Below are positions 20,995 through 33,060 of a stretch of 64,000 nucleotides of DNA, piece by piece. Made by a program: the position numbers and the translations under genes. Source of the stretch: Symsagittifera roscoffensis (Eukaryota > Xenacoelomorpha > Acoela > Convolutidae); contig NC_087069.1 in the NCBI RefSeq assembly GCF_963678635.1, forward strand, positions 31,831,710-31,895,709, given 5' to 3'. The notes beneath the pieces were generated by a model. That model had not been told where the DNA came from, did no database searches, and worked only from the letters and a program-made list of their open reading frames with translations. Within the stretch, counting starts at the first letter, position 1. The number at the start of each line of letters is the position of its first letter.

Positions 20995-23441
20995 GTTTTT
21001 AAGCCTTAGTGTCAGCTCCCTTTTTCTAAACTCATCGCGCGTGTTAATTACCGGTCACTCTTTCCTAATGTGTAGCGCCTCTAATGTAAGCAACTTGATG
21101 CTGCTGGACGCCTGGTCGATTATCTTCTAATTAAACTCCAACATACCAATCTCACTGCCACACTGCCTTATATGCTGTCCAACTGGGGAATCCTCTTTTC
21201 GGTGTTCCTCAATCCTTGTGGTGAGATGTCGGAACGTCTGGCCAACATAGATGGATTTGCACCCACAGCAGTCAAGTCTGTACACCACTTTTGATATCAG
21301 CTCACTGTTTTCATTTTCCTCATCGTGAATATTATCTGCGTTTTGATGATATCGCGCACTTTTTTTGCTACTGTCTGAAGGTGATTCCCCCTATATTCAA
21401 CTATCAAGATGGGTGGTGAATCACTGCTATAATCACAGGTCTTCTTTTTCTCAGCCATCTTCTTTTTGTTTTTGCTCCCCTTGATGACCTTTTCAAGGGC
21501 TTATGACACAACCCGCGACGACCAACTTTCCGGATATTGGTTATCCAACCACTGATCACAGTTGATTTTCATCGTTTTATCATACTCTTTCCACGTTGAC
21601 GTACTGCGGAAAAACCTGTGAACAGTTCCTTCAATCACATTTCTGTTGTAATGAATGGGGTGCAACTTGGAAAATTTAGTATGGTACCTGTATCTGTTGG
21701 TTTCTGATACCACCCACAGTCATTTTCCTGTTTTTTTCAATACTAATTTTTACATCCATCAATGCCAATTTCTCGTTTGTGTTTGGTGTCTCCAATGTGA
21801 AGTGTAAACTTGGATGTAGTAAAATTGCTGCCCGTAGCACTCTTTCAGGACCATTCTTCACTGTTCTGATTATATCGTCAACGTAACGGAGAAATAATTT
21901 AGCTTGCTGCACTGACCTATTTTTCTCCCTTATCGCGACGCTTTTTCTACAGTACCAGACAGTTTCACTTATATATCGATTCTCATCATCTGATTTATTA
22001 CCGCATTTCACGTTATACCAGTCTAAACAGCATTCACATTCCACGACGTTTGACGTGTACGTGGCCTTCTTATTGCATTCGGGACATATTCCGTTGAGAT
22101 ATTTTTCGGGCAAAAAAATATCGGTAATATCCCTCGATAACGCAGTTTGGTACTTCTTTAGCCAAAGATTTGCTAAGATAACGGCAAGAGATGCCCCCAT
22201 TACCAAACCATCTTACTGAACGTACCATGTTTCATTGCACTTGAAATTGACTTGACTAACAACTATGTTGAACAATCTTTTCATGGTTTTTCGCAATTGA
22301 TGGTGGTTCATCTTGCTCATACAGATTTCTCAGAGCTATGTCTACTGCTTCTTTGAGTGAAGCATTTGTATACAAACTTTTCACAGCTAGAGATATCACA
22401 TTTTTATTGGGCTCAAAACTAATGCTCTCTGAGATTTCTCTCGCATCTAATGAGTTGGTTTCGATGTTTGCGCCCTCAATTTTCTCAGAAACTTTTGCAT
22501 GAACCTTGTTCGGGTTACAATAGGAGCTACCGGGCAATGAGAGGACCGGTCATAAGAGGGCATTCTCTTTATGCACCTTCGCCAACCCATAAAGCCTAGC
22601 GGGCTGCCTCTCAGTAGACCTCATCTTTGCGTAAAGATTCTCACTTATTTCGTCTTTTTTCCTCATAGCCAACAACTCCTTATTGATATTTTTTTTCCTT
22701 TTTCATATCAAACGCACCTCTTGTTCCTTTACCTTCTCTGAATAGATTTGAATCTAAAAAGTTAAGCAACCTGTTCTCGTATGTATCCTTCCTCATTACA
22801 CAAAAACCCACGCCCTTGTTATACGGTACCGCAACTAATCCATCACTCTTCAGATATTTTCGGGCCTTCTCAACGCCCTTGTCAGATGGTGATTGTTTTA
22901 TCGTTTTAGCATAGGTTTTTGCCACAGCATTGATCTCACAAAAGACCTCCCCAGGGACATTATAATTTTTGAGATACGATAGAAAGATCTCAATCTCGGC
23001 GAGAAAATGTGTCTCATTATATTTGACCCTGAGAGGATGTTTCGTCCCTAATGCCAATACTTGTCGTACCCAACCTGGTATTTCAACATCAGCAAGAGCT
23101 TTTACCGAACCCTCACTTTGCTTTCCTAGAGGTCGAACTTGCCTTTCTGATTGTTCCTTTAGATTCTTTTGATGGGTCTCTTTAAATGTTGTTGTTTGTC
23201 TTTGTCCGCTGAGACTTGAGTATTTCATTACCGAAGGCCAAAACTTCTCATCTACACCCCTCTGTACTGCGCCTCTCTCCCTTTCTAGTTTGACTCCAAC
23301 TTTTTTTTCATCTCTCCATGCCTTTTTAACCTCCGTTCTTAGAAATTTTGTCTGAAAACTGCATACCACTTGGTTCGAAAACACCCCAATTTCCGGTACC
23401 CTGAACCTCAAAAAATCAGGTATGTGTCGTTTTCTAGACAA
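20995..23441 (-). pseudogene. PLE-D RT plus GIY-YIG, copy 1
   Basis: The most complete PLE-D copy. The N-terminal frame 22680-23441 has VLALGTKHPLRVKYNETHF and GLVAVPYNKGVGFCVM. The frame 22256-22537 has the A motif as SLAVKSLYTNASLKEA, with the catalytic Asp replaced by Ala. The frame 21676-22206 has the B block MGASLAVILANLWLKK, then CPEC and CECCLDWYNVKCG (a PHD-like finger), then motif C RYVDDIIRT. The GIY-YIG core YRLDCCGCKSIYVGQT lies near 21.25-21.30 kb and the terminal TLEALHIRK and TRDEFRKRELTL near 21.0 kb. Frameshifts and the motif A change make it inactive. Confidence 0.85.
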
Positions 23442-23529
23442 ACTTTGAAAAACGCGTTGGTGGCAATTGATAAATTTAACTTATATGGACGCATAATCAC
23501 GGACTAATTTCTAAGTGAGTTTGTTTTTA

Positions 23530-24400
23530 AAATCCAAATCAAGATTTTGAGGTGGGATTACAACTGTGCTCATTGTTTCGCAGGCCACGAGGAAGAAATC
23601 TCACTTGGCACAAAGCAACACAAATAACACAACTCTAACTCACCCTCTCCGTTGAAGCCTTCTCGTCAGTCGGCCCAACAGTTTCCTCGCTTCTGTTCAC
23701 CAGTCTTCTTTTCTCCGCCCTCCTTCTCGTTTGAGATTTCTTTTTCAAGTTTGATCGAAGCTTGGACAAACAGCTGGCAGATTGTCTTGGTGTTCGAACA
23801 CAATCTGCAAAGATTTTTAGCTCTAATTGGAGGTCTTGGTGCAGTGGCTGATATTCGGTGACCAGCTCCATTCTTCTCTTCCTCTTTGAAATGAGACATC
23901 TCGTAATAGGAATGACAAGAATACCCGAGCTGATCAGCTGGTTCCGAATATCTGGTGACAATATTTGTCAGTGTCTCCAGGATTTCTGTCAATTTCTTTG
24001 CAGTGCAAGCTCTGTAAATGTTTGTGCGATGGATGTCATAAAATTATTGCTGATGTCGTGCCACACCACCACTTAGCGTTTTGCTGCTAGAGGTGCCCTG
24101 CAGAGTAGGCTTGCGAGGTTCTTCTGTGGGTTCGCGGTATTTTTACTTAAGGAAAGTCCCTGAATAGCCAATATTTTTGGTAGAATTGTTCTTTTTCCGG
24201 GTTGCTGAATTGTTCCAGACCGTAGTGGAGGGAGCTAGCCGCTACAGTGTAAGCCATTTCAGTTCTAACATATTAAAACATAAAAATATTTTTCCACCCA
24301 AAAAGAATTTGCCTCTGAAACAAGGGAAAAAATTTAAAATTACGTCTCCTTGTAGGAGAAACTGTAATTGAGAATTGGCTCAAGGCCGTAGTGTTTCAAA
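23530..24400 (-). pseudogene. PLE-D N-terminal exon, copy N2
   Basis: Same module as N1, lying directly upstream of RT copy 1. Frame 23635-23961 encodes IRNQLISSGILVIPITRCLI to KASTERVS and stops just inside a GGTGAGT donor-like site. About 240 bp of non-coding sequence separates this donor from a TTCAG acceptor-like site at the RT exon (near 23400). Confidence 0.55.
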
Positions 24401-24675
24401 ATGTGTCTCATTACATTTATCCCTGGGAGGATGTTTTGTCCCTAATGCCAATACATGTCGTGACCAACCTGGTAATTCAACATCAGCAAGAGATTTTATC
24501 GAACCCTCACTTTGCTTCCCTAGATGTCGACCTTGCCTTTCTGTTTGTTTCATTAGGTTGTTTTGATGGGCCTCTTTAACCGTTGTTGTTTGTCTTTGTC
24601 CCCTGAGCCTTAAGTATTTCATTACCGAAGGCCAAAACTTCTCATCTACACCCCTCTGTACTGCGCCTCTCGTCC
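24401..24675 (-). pseudogene. PLE-D RT N-terminal fragment
   Basis: Encodes LALGTKHPPRDKCNETHF and MKYLRLRGQRQTTTV. It abuts family A at 24676, forming the border of array unit 2. Confidence 0.7.
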
Positions 24676-26450
24676 TTTCCCATTGGCACTGCTACTCCCA
24701 AACGTTGTCATAGATATTCAGTTGCTCTCTTCTCTCCGGTGGCAAGAAATATCCGTCTACCCAAGTCATTTACAAAGTCAAGGGTGCTCGGGCCGAGTCC
24801 ACCTAATGTCTCTACTGCAACTGGCTGGAAGAAATGTGTCTGTGATATGGCCGAGTAGTTACTGACTTTTCGAGACTCGGCAAGTTCAGCGACACATGGA
24901 CCAGGAGTAGCTGCTTGTGTGGAGTATGAGGCGGCCAGGCGATGCACGCAGGTGAAATCCCACGCCATGGGGCAATCTAAGTGCCAGGGCATCAGGGTAA
25001 CGCCGTCTGGTTTTTTGTTGTCGTCTCGGAACATACCTGCTGCTGGTTCCAATTCTGCTGGAATATGAGCACTCTGCAGGGCTTTGTGGATAATCTCGTT
25101 GCCGAGGTGGTGCCTAGCATGGCGACTTCGACTGCGAAGACAGACAAACGCGTGTGACCCACCGGCTTCAACCTTGGCGCCACACCAACAGGTGTGTGAG
25201 GAGCAAATTGGTGCACCTAGTCTGAAGCTAACGGCGATTCTCAGCTGCTCGTCTGACATATGCAAACCTAGAGTTCTCGAGGGCATAGCGTTGAGACAGT
25301 CGTTCGCTCCTGTACAAGCAGCTCCATGTAATCTGGCGGCGTCATTGGCTGTGGCTTCCTGGAGAAACTGGCTAACTTGTTTTTCCGTGATTTTGTCGTA
25401 TATTTCGCACTGTTTGAAAGATCGCGGGGGAGCTCCATCTGGTGTGAAAGCATCAAAGCCAATAAGGGCGTCCGTTATTATGTCAGTTTGGGAAAAAGCA
25501 TAGACCTGCTGTGCTAAATCTTCGACTGAAAGGAAAGACGAGAGGTACGAAACAACAGCCAGTTTAGTGGGGGGTAAGATACAAAGGCCTCTAGAACGGG
25601 CTGGTAGTGAAGCATGCTGCCACACAGCAACATCTATCTTGATGTTTATGATGTTTTCCAGAACAGTGATAATTGTGTTATCAAGCGTGAGAAGGAGATC
25701 AGTTCTCCGATAGACTTCTGATGTTCGAAGGAAGTACATCAGCTTAGGAATGAGAAAACATTCATTCTTCAGCATGAATAAAGCAGAGTGAGAGGATACG
25801 TGTTTCAGCCGCTCTTTCATCAGAAAGATGCCTTTCAGCTTCTGGTTGAAAATAGTTTCAATCGAGATCGGTACCAAGGCGGAGCCAAGAAGCTCAATTT
25901 CAGAGTCCTGCACAGTCTTGATCCTGGGGCACAGAAGCTTGAACTCGTTGGTAACCTTGGTGCGAAACTCATGATTAAAACTGAAGAAAACTATTTCACA
26001 CTTTTCATCGTTCAAGGACAAGCCGACTTTTTCGATCTCAGCCATGACGAGGCGAAGATCTCCAATGACAATCTTCCAGTTGTCACTTTTAGTGATGTCG
26101 TCAAAGAAGGCAATTTTCAATCTGGCCTTCAATCTGACAATAAATCTGTGGATGGACAGACAGAAAAGGAAAACCGCTAGAGGGTCTCCTTGTTGGAACC
26201 CTTCCTCAGAGACAATGAACTCTTCGCTGAAAGACAAGAAGCTTCCCTGTTCGTAGCAGAGTCTGTAGAACGGAAGAAGTTCCGGCATTTCTTCTGCAAG
26301 GAGTTCAGCGACCTAGTCTCTTCTAACGGTGTTGAACGCATTGCTGAAGTCCAGCTTTAGCAGAACATCGTTTCGTTAGCGCTTTTGATGAACGCCTGAA
26401 CAGCATGGACCGTAGCTTGCTTTGTGTCACAGCTCGAGTTTGTTTTTTAA
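24676..26450 (-). pseudogene. Family A RT with zinc knuckle and RLE-like nuclease (longest copy)
   Basis: The main frame (24708-26288, 526 codons) starts inside the RT. Upstream, after a stop, motif A is readable as LLKLDFSNAFNTV. Motif B is GFQQGDPLAVFLF and motif C is IAFFDDIT (FxDD). The thumb contains PKLMYFLRTSEVYRR. Near residue 360 comes RLGAPICSSHTCWCGAK with SHAFVC (C-x-C-x9-H-x3-C). This is followed by HHLGNEIIHKAL, LEP, KKPDGVTLMPW and MAWDFTCVH, the spacing of a PD-(D/E)xK restriction-like endonuclease. The C-terminus is cut off by PLE-D. Such RLE-bearing elements are known in R2-like LINEs; exact clade unassigned. Confidence 0.85.
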
Positions 26451-27660
26451 GTAAATGACTTTGTTTTTTAAAATCCAAATCAAGATTGGAGGTGGGAGTA
26501 CAACTGTGCTCATTGTTTTGCAGACCACGAGGAAAAAAATTATCACGTGACACAAAGCAACACAGATAACACAACTCTAACTCACTCTCTCCGTTGAAGC
26601 TTCCTCGTCAGTATGCCCAAAAGTTTTCTCGCCTCTGATCACCGGTCTTCTTTTCTCCGCCCTCCTTCTCGTTTGAGATTTTTTGTTCATGTTTGATCGA
26701 AGCTTCGAAAAAACAGCTGACAGGTTATCTTGGTGTTCAAACACAATTCAAAAAGATTTTAGCTCGAGCTGGACGACCTGGTGCAGTGCCTGATATTCGT
26801 TGACCAGATCCATTCTTCTCTTTCTCTTCGAAATGAGACACCTCGTAATATGAATGACAAGAATACCCGAGCTGGTTCCGATATCTAGTGATAACTGCGC
26901 TGAGGATAATTGTCAGTGTCTTCAAGATTTCTGTCATTTCCTTTGCAGTACAAGCTCTGTAATTGTTTGTGCGGTGGCTGTTGATAAAATTATTGCTGAT
27001 GTCGTGCCACACCACTACTTGACGTTTTTATGCTAGAGGTGACCTGCAGAGTAGGATTGCGAGGTTCCTCTGTGGGTTCATTGTATTCGGGTTTAAGGAA
27101 AGTCCCTGAATAGCCAAAATTGTGGGCAGAATTGGTCTTTTTCCGGGTTGCTGAGTTGTTCCAGACCCTGGTAGTGGGAGCTAGTCGCTACAATATACAC
27201 CCTTTCAATTCTAACATGGTAAAACAGAAAAGGGTTTTTCCATCTAAAAGAATTTGTCTCTGAAAAAAGAAGAAAAAATTGAAATAAAGTTTCCTTGTAG
27301 GAGAGACTGTAATTGAGAATTGGCTCAACGCCGTAGGGTTTCAAAATTTTACATCTAAATTTTTGAGAATGTGTTAAAAATTTAAATTTAAACAAATATT
27401 TTTGCACAATTTTGCGCGAGTTCAGATTTAAAAAATCTAAACTATCTGTACAAAATGATCAAAGATCATAAAAAGTGTCATACACATTTTTATTTCAAAA
27501 TTTAAAAAATTCAGCCAACCACAATTTCACAAATTTCACTGAAAAAAATTAACATCTTTTACGTAACAAGTTTATTCATTTAGTCACATGTTTTTGAGAC
27601 TTTCATCGTTCTTATTGTCACCTTTTTTAAGTTCGTTTTGTCGCCTATTTCAAGCTAAGT
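26451..27660 (-). pseudogene. PLE-D N-terminal exon, copy N3
   Basis: Same module as N1, joined to family A at the same junction (CACAGCTCGAGTTT region) as at 19.71 kb. The donor-like sequence reads GAGAGTGAGTTAG. Copy N3 has a small insertion near 26890 that changes frame. Confidence 0.55.
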
Positions 27661-27689
27661 GGTAATTTCAATGGAAAAATTTCAATCTT

Positions 27690-29985
27690 CTAATTAAACT
27701 CCGACATACCACTCTCACTGCCACAGTGCCTTATATGCTGTCCGACTGGGGCATCTTCTTTTCGGTGTTCTTCAATCCTTGTGGTGAGATTTCGGACCGT
27801 CTGGCCGACATAGATGGATTTGCACCCACAGCAGTCAAGTCTGTACACTACTTTGATATCATTTCACTGGAAAAGGAGGACTTTAAGGAGGGCATACAAG
27901 TTTTCATTTTCCTCATCGTGAATATTATCTGCGTTTTGATGATATCGCGAACTTTTTTTTGCTAATGTCTGATTGTGATTCCCCCTATATTCAACCATCA
28001 AGATGGGTGGTGAATCACTGCTATAATCACAGGTCTCAGCCATCTTCCTTTTATTTTTGCCCCCCTAGATGACCTTTTCAAGGGCTTATGACACAACCCG
28101 CGACGACCAACTTTCCGGATATTGGTTATCCAACCACTGATCACAGTTGATTTTCATCGCTTTATCATAATCTTTCCACGTTGACGTACTGCGGAAAACC
28201 CTGTGAACAGTTCCTTCAATCACATTTCTGTTGTAATGAAGGGGGTGCAACTTCTAAAAATTAGTATGGTACCTGTATCTGTTGGTTTCTGATACCACCC
28301 ACAGTTAATTTCCCTGTTTTTTTCAATACTAATTTTTAAATCCAATAATGCCAATTTCTCGTTTGTATTTGGTGTCTCCAATGTGAAGTGTAAATTTGGA
28401 AGTAGTAAGTTTGCTGCCCGTAGCACTCTTTCAGGACCATTCTTCACTGTTCTGATTATATCGTCAACGTAACGGAGAATTAATTTAGCTTGCTGGACTG
28501 ACTTATTTTTCTCCCTTATCGCGACACTTTTTCTACACTATCAGACAATTTCACTTATATATCGATTCTCATCATCTGATTTATAACCGCATTTCACGTT
28601 ATACCAGTCCAAACAGCATTCACATTCCACGCCTTTTGACCTGTACGTGGCCTTCTTATCGCATTCGGGATATACTCCGTTGAGATATTTTTCGGGCAAA
28701 AAAAAATTCGGGAAAATCCCTCGATAACGCAGTTTGGTACTTCTTTAGCCAAAGATTTGCTAAGATAACGGCAAGAGATGCCCCCAGTACCAAACCATCT
28801 TACTGAACGTACCATGTTTCATTGCACTTGAAAATGACTTGAATAACAACCATGTTGAACAATCTTTTCATGGTTTTCCTAGCATTTGATGGTGGTTCAT
28901 CTTGCTCATACAGTTTTCTCAGAGCTATGTCTGTTACTTCATTGAGTGGAGCATTTGTATACAAACTTTTCAGAGCTAGAGATATCACAATTTTATTGGG
29001 CTCAAAACTAATGCTCTCTAAGATTTCTCTCGCATCTAGTGAGTTGGTTTCGATGTTTGCGCCCTCAATTTTTACAGAAACTTTTGCATGAACTTTGTTC
29101 GGGTTAAAATAGGAGCTACCAGGCAATAAGAGGACCGGTCATATAAAGGCATTCTCTTTATGCACCTTAGCCAACCCATAAAGCCTAGCGGGCTGCCTCT
29201 CAGTAGACCTCATCTTTGTGTAGAGATTCTCACTTATTTCGTTTTTTTCCTCTTAGCCAACAACTCCTTATTGATATCTTTTTCCTTCTTCATATCAAAG
29301 GCAGCTCTTGTTCCTTTACCTTCTCTGAACAGATTTGAATATAAAAAATAAGCAACATGTTCTCGTAGGTGTCCTTCCTCATTACACAAAAACCCACATC
29401 CTTGTCATACGTAACCACAACTAATCCATTACTCTTCAGATATTTTCGGGCCTTCTCAACGCCCTTGTCAGTTGGTGATTGTTTCATCTTTTTAGCAAAG
29501 GTTTTTGCCACAGCTTTGATCTCACAAAAGGCTTTCCCAGGGACTTTACAATTTTTGAGATCCGATAGAAAGATCTCAATCTCGGCGAGAAAATTTGTCT
29601 CATTATATTTGACCCTGAGAGGATGTTTCGTCCCTGATGCCAATAATTGTCGTACCCAATCTGGTAATTCAACATCAACAAGAGCTTTTACCGAACCCTC
29701 ACGTTGCTTTTCTAGAGGTCGAACTTGCCTTTCTGATTGTTTCATTAGATTCTTTTGATGGGTCTCTTTAACTGTTCTTGTTTGTCTTTGTCCGCTGAGA
29801 CTTAAGTATTTCATTACCGAAGGCCAAAACTTCTCATCTAGACCCCTCTGTACTGCGCCTCTCTCCCTTACTAGTTTGACTTCAACGTTTTTCTCATCTC
29901 TCCTTGCCTTGTTAATCTCCGTTCTTAGAAATTTTGTCTGAAAACTGCGTACCCATTTGGTTCGAAAACACCCCAATTTCCGGTA
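27690..29985 (-). pseudogene. PLE-D RT plus GIY-YIG, copy 2
   Basis: Parallel to copy 1 with a ~6.55-kb offset. The frame 29290-29976 holds LASGTKHPLRVKYNETNF and GLVVVTYDKDVGFCVM. The frame 28800-29126 holds LALKSLYTNAPLNEV, again without the motif A Asp. RYVDDIIRT is at about 28.45 kb and the finger at 28.6-28.7 kb has lost one Cys. The GIY-YIG segment lies at 27.72-27.86 kb, but the terminal TRDEFR segment has been deleted. Confidence 0.82.
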
Positions 29986-30109
29986 CCCTGAACCTCAAAA
30001 AATCAGGTATACGTCGTTTTCTAGACAAACTTTCAAAAACTTTACGAGTCGGTGGCAATTGATAAATTTAAGATAAATGGACGCAGAATCACGGACTAAT
30101 TTTTAAGTG

Positions 30110-30970
30110 ATTTTGTTTTTAAAATCCAAATCAAGGCTTGAGGTGGGATTATAACTGTGCTCATTGTTTTGCAGGCCACGAGGAATAAATCTCACATGGC
30201 ACAAAGCACTACAAATAACACACTCTAACTCACCTTCTCCGTTGAAGCCTTCTCGTCAGTCGGCCCAACAGTTTCCTCGCTTCTGTTCACCAGTCTTCTT
30301 TTCTCCACCCTCCTTCTCGTTTGAGATTTCTTTTTCAAGTTTGATCGAAGCTTGGACAAAACAGCTGGCAGGGTGTCTTGGTGTTCGAACACAATCCGCA
30401 AAGATTTTAGCTCCAGCTGGACGTCCTGGTGCAGTGGCTGATTTTTGTTGACCAGCTCCACTCTTCCCTTCCTCTTTGAAATGAGACATTTCTTAATAAG
30501 AATGACAAGAATACCCGAGCTGATCAGCTGGTTCAGAATAACTGCTGACAATATTTGTCAGTGTCTTCAGGATTTCTTTCAATTCCTTTGCAGTGGAAGC
30601 TCTGTAATTTTTTGTGCGATGGATGTCATAAAATTATTTATGATGTCGTGCCACACCACCACTTGGCGTTTTGCTGCTAGAGGTGCTTGGGAGGTTCCTC
30701 TGTGGGTTCGCGATATCCGAACTTAAGGAAAGTCCCTGAATAGCCACTATTTTTGATAGAATTGATCTTTTTCTGGGTTGCTGAGTTGTTCCAGACCGTG
30801 GTGGAGGGAGCTAGCCGCTATAGTGTAGGCCGATTCAGTTCTAACATGGTGAAATACAAAAATATTTTTCCACCTTAAAGATTTTGCCTCTGAAACAAGA
30901 GAAAAAAATTGCAATTTACGTCTCCTTGTAGGAGAAACTGCAATTGAGAATTGGCTCAAAGCCGTAGTGT
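30110..30970 (-). pseudogene. PLE-D N-terminal exon, copy N4
   Basis: Same module, directly upstream of RT copy 2. The donor-like sequence is GAGAAGGTGAGT. Frame 30225-30551 ends in SEETVGPTDEKASTEKVS. Confidence 0.55.
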
Positions 30971-30974
30971 TTCA

Positions 30975-31400
30975 AAATGTGTTTCATTACATTTATCCCT
31001 GGGAGGATGTTTCGTCCCTAATGCCAATACTTGTCGTACCCAACCTGGTAATTCAACATCAGCAAGAGGTTTTAACGAACCCTCACTTTGCTTTCCTAGA
31101 GGTCGACCTTGCCTTTCTGTTTGTTTCATTAGATTCTTTTGATGGGTCTCTTTAACTGTGGTTGTTTGTTTTTGTCCCCTGAGACGTAAGTATTTCATTA
31201 CCGAAGGCCAAAACTTCTCATCTACACCCTCTGTACTGCGCCTCTCGCCCTTTCTAGTTTGACTTCAACGTTTTTATCATCTCTCCTTGACTTGTTCATT
31301 TCCGTTCTTAGAAATGTTGTCTGAAAAGTGTGTACTTTTTGGTTCAAAAACATTCCAATTTCCGGTACCCTGAACCTCAAAAAACAAGTATAATGTCGTT
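30975..31400 (-). pseudogene. PLE-D RT N-terminal fragment, second
   Basis: Encodes LALGTKHPPRDKCNETHF and LRFRVPEIGMFLNQKV, including the TTCAGGGTACCGG boundary. It matches 24401-24675 at the previous array unit. Confidence 0.7.
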
Positions 31401-31479
31401 TTCTAGACAAAGTTTCAAAAAATTAACACGTTGTTGGCAGTTGATAAATTTAACATAAACGGACGCAAAATAAGGTACT

Positions 31480-32700
31480 AATTTCTAAATGAATTTGTTT
31501 TTGAAATCCAAATCAAGGTTGGAGGTGGGATTACAACTGTGCTCATTGTTTCGCAGGCCACGAGGAATAAATCTCACTTGGAACAAAGCAACACAAATAA
31601 CACAACTCTAACTCACCCTCTCCGTTGAAGCCTCCTCGTCAGTCGGCGCAACAGTTTCCTCGCTTCTGTTCATCAGTCTTCGTTTCTCCGCCCTCCTTCT
31701 CGTTTGAGATTTTTTTTTCAAGTTTGATCGAAGCTTGGACAAACAGCTGGCAGGTTGTTTTGGTGTTCGAACACAATCCGCAAAGATTTTTAGCTCCAAT
31801 TGGAGGCCGTGGTGCAGTGCCTGATACTCGTTGACCATCTCCATTCTTCTCTTCCTCTTTGAGATGAGACACCTTGTAATAGGAATGACAAGAATACCCG
31901 AGCTGATCAGCTGGTTCCGAATATCTGGTGACAATATTTGTCAGTGTCTTCAGGGTTTCTTTCAATTCCTTTGCAGTGCAAGCTCTGTAATTGTTTGTGC
32001 GATGGATGTTAATAAAATTATTGTTGATGCCGTGCCACACCACCACTTGGCGTTTTGCTGCTAGAGGTGCCCTTCAGAGTAGGCTTGCGAGGTTCCTCTG
32101 TAGGTTCGTGGTATTCGAACTTAAGAAAAGTCAGAACAGCCAATGTTTTTGGTAGAATCGTTTTTTTTTCCGGGTTGCTGAGTTGTTCCAGACTGCGGTA
32201 GAGGGAGCTAGCCGATACAGTGTAAGCCATTTCATTTCTAACATAGTAAAATATAAAAATATTTTTCCACCTAAAAGATTTTGCCTTTAAAAAAAGAAGA
32301 AAAAACTGAACTAACGTTTCCTTGTAGGAGAGACTAAAATTGAGAAATGGCTCAGCGCCGTAGGGTTTTAAAACTTAACATTTAAATTTTTTGAGAATTT
32401 GTTAAAATTGTAATTCAAACAAATGTTTTTGCACAATTTTGTGCATCTTCAGGTTTTCAGGTTTTAAAAGTCTGAACTATTTGTACAGAATGATCAAAGA
32501 TCATAAAAAGTGCCATAATTATCATTATTTCAAAATTTAAAAAATTCAAGCTATCACAACTTCACAACAATTTGTGAAATTATTTAACAAATTTTACGTC
32601 ACAATTTTATCCATTTAGTCACAAATTTCTGAGAGTTTCACCTTTTTTTAAGGTCGTTTTGTCGCTTATTTCATGCTAACATGTAAGTTATTTCAATTTT
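31480..32700 (-). pseudogene. PLE-D N-terminal exon, copy N5
   Basis: Fifth copy of the N-terminal module and upstream non-coding sequence. Frame 31608-31934 is open from LISSGILVIPITRCLI to EEASTERVS. It ends the mosaic array on the right. Confidence 0.55.
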
Positions 32701-32727
32701 TTTTGTTTTAGCCAGAGTTTTTCGTTT

Positions 32728-33060
32728 CTGAAACTATAGCCTTGAAGATTACGATATTCGTGTGTAATAATGCCTACATTTGGTTTGATAAATGGATGTC
32801 CGCTGACCAGAAACAATTGTAGTGAGTGTACAAATATGTGTCCGGAAAATCAATTTGTTTGGGAATGTTTCGTTAATGCGATTTTTTGGTGGAGAATATA
32901 CTATTGTTTATTTGGCTAAACTCCTTCATAGGTTGGTTTTAGAACCCGATGATATTAATGGTGCACAATTGACTGTGGCTCAGATGTTGATCTGGCTTCC
33001 AGATTGGCGAATTGGTGTTCATGTCCGTACTTTTGCCACATCATAAACTTGATTGCCAAG
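32728..33060 (+). mobile_element. hAT-like transposase remnant
   Basis: Near-identical to 1031-1340 and extends further into TTTTGCCACATCATAAAC, encoding CHIINLIAKK in the frame of 33004-33288. It then passes into family A sequence. Confidence 0.4.

Larger units (their letters stand above)
17746..31400. repeat. Mosaic tandem segmental duplication, period ~6.5-6.7 kb
   Basis: The order PLE-D RT scrap, family A, PLE-D N-exon, PLE-D RT, PLE-D N-exon occurs twice (about 17.75-24.4 and 24.4-30.97 kb). Offsets are consistent: family A end 18165 to 24676, A/D junction 19709 to 26430, RT frame 22680 to 29250. Shared junctions show the chimera formed before duplication. Confidence 0.8.
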
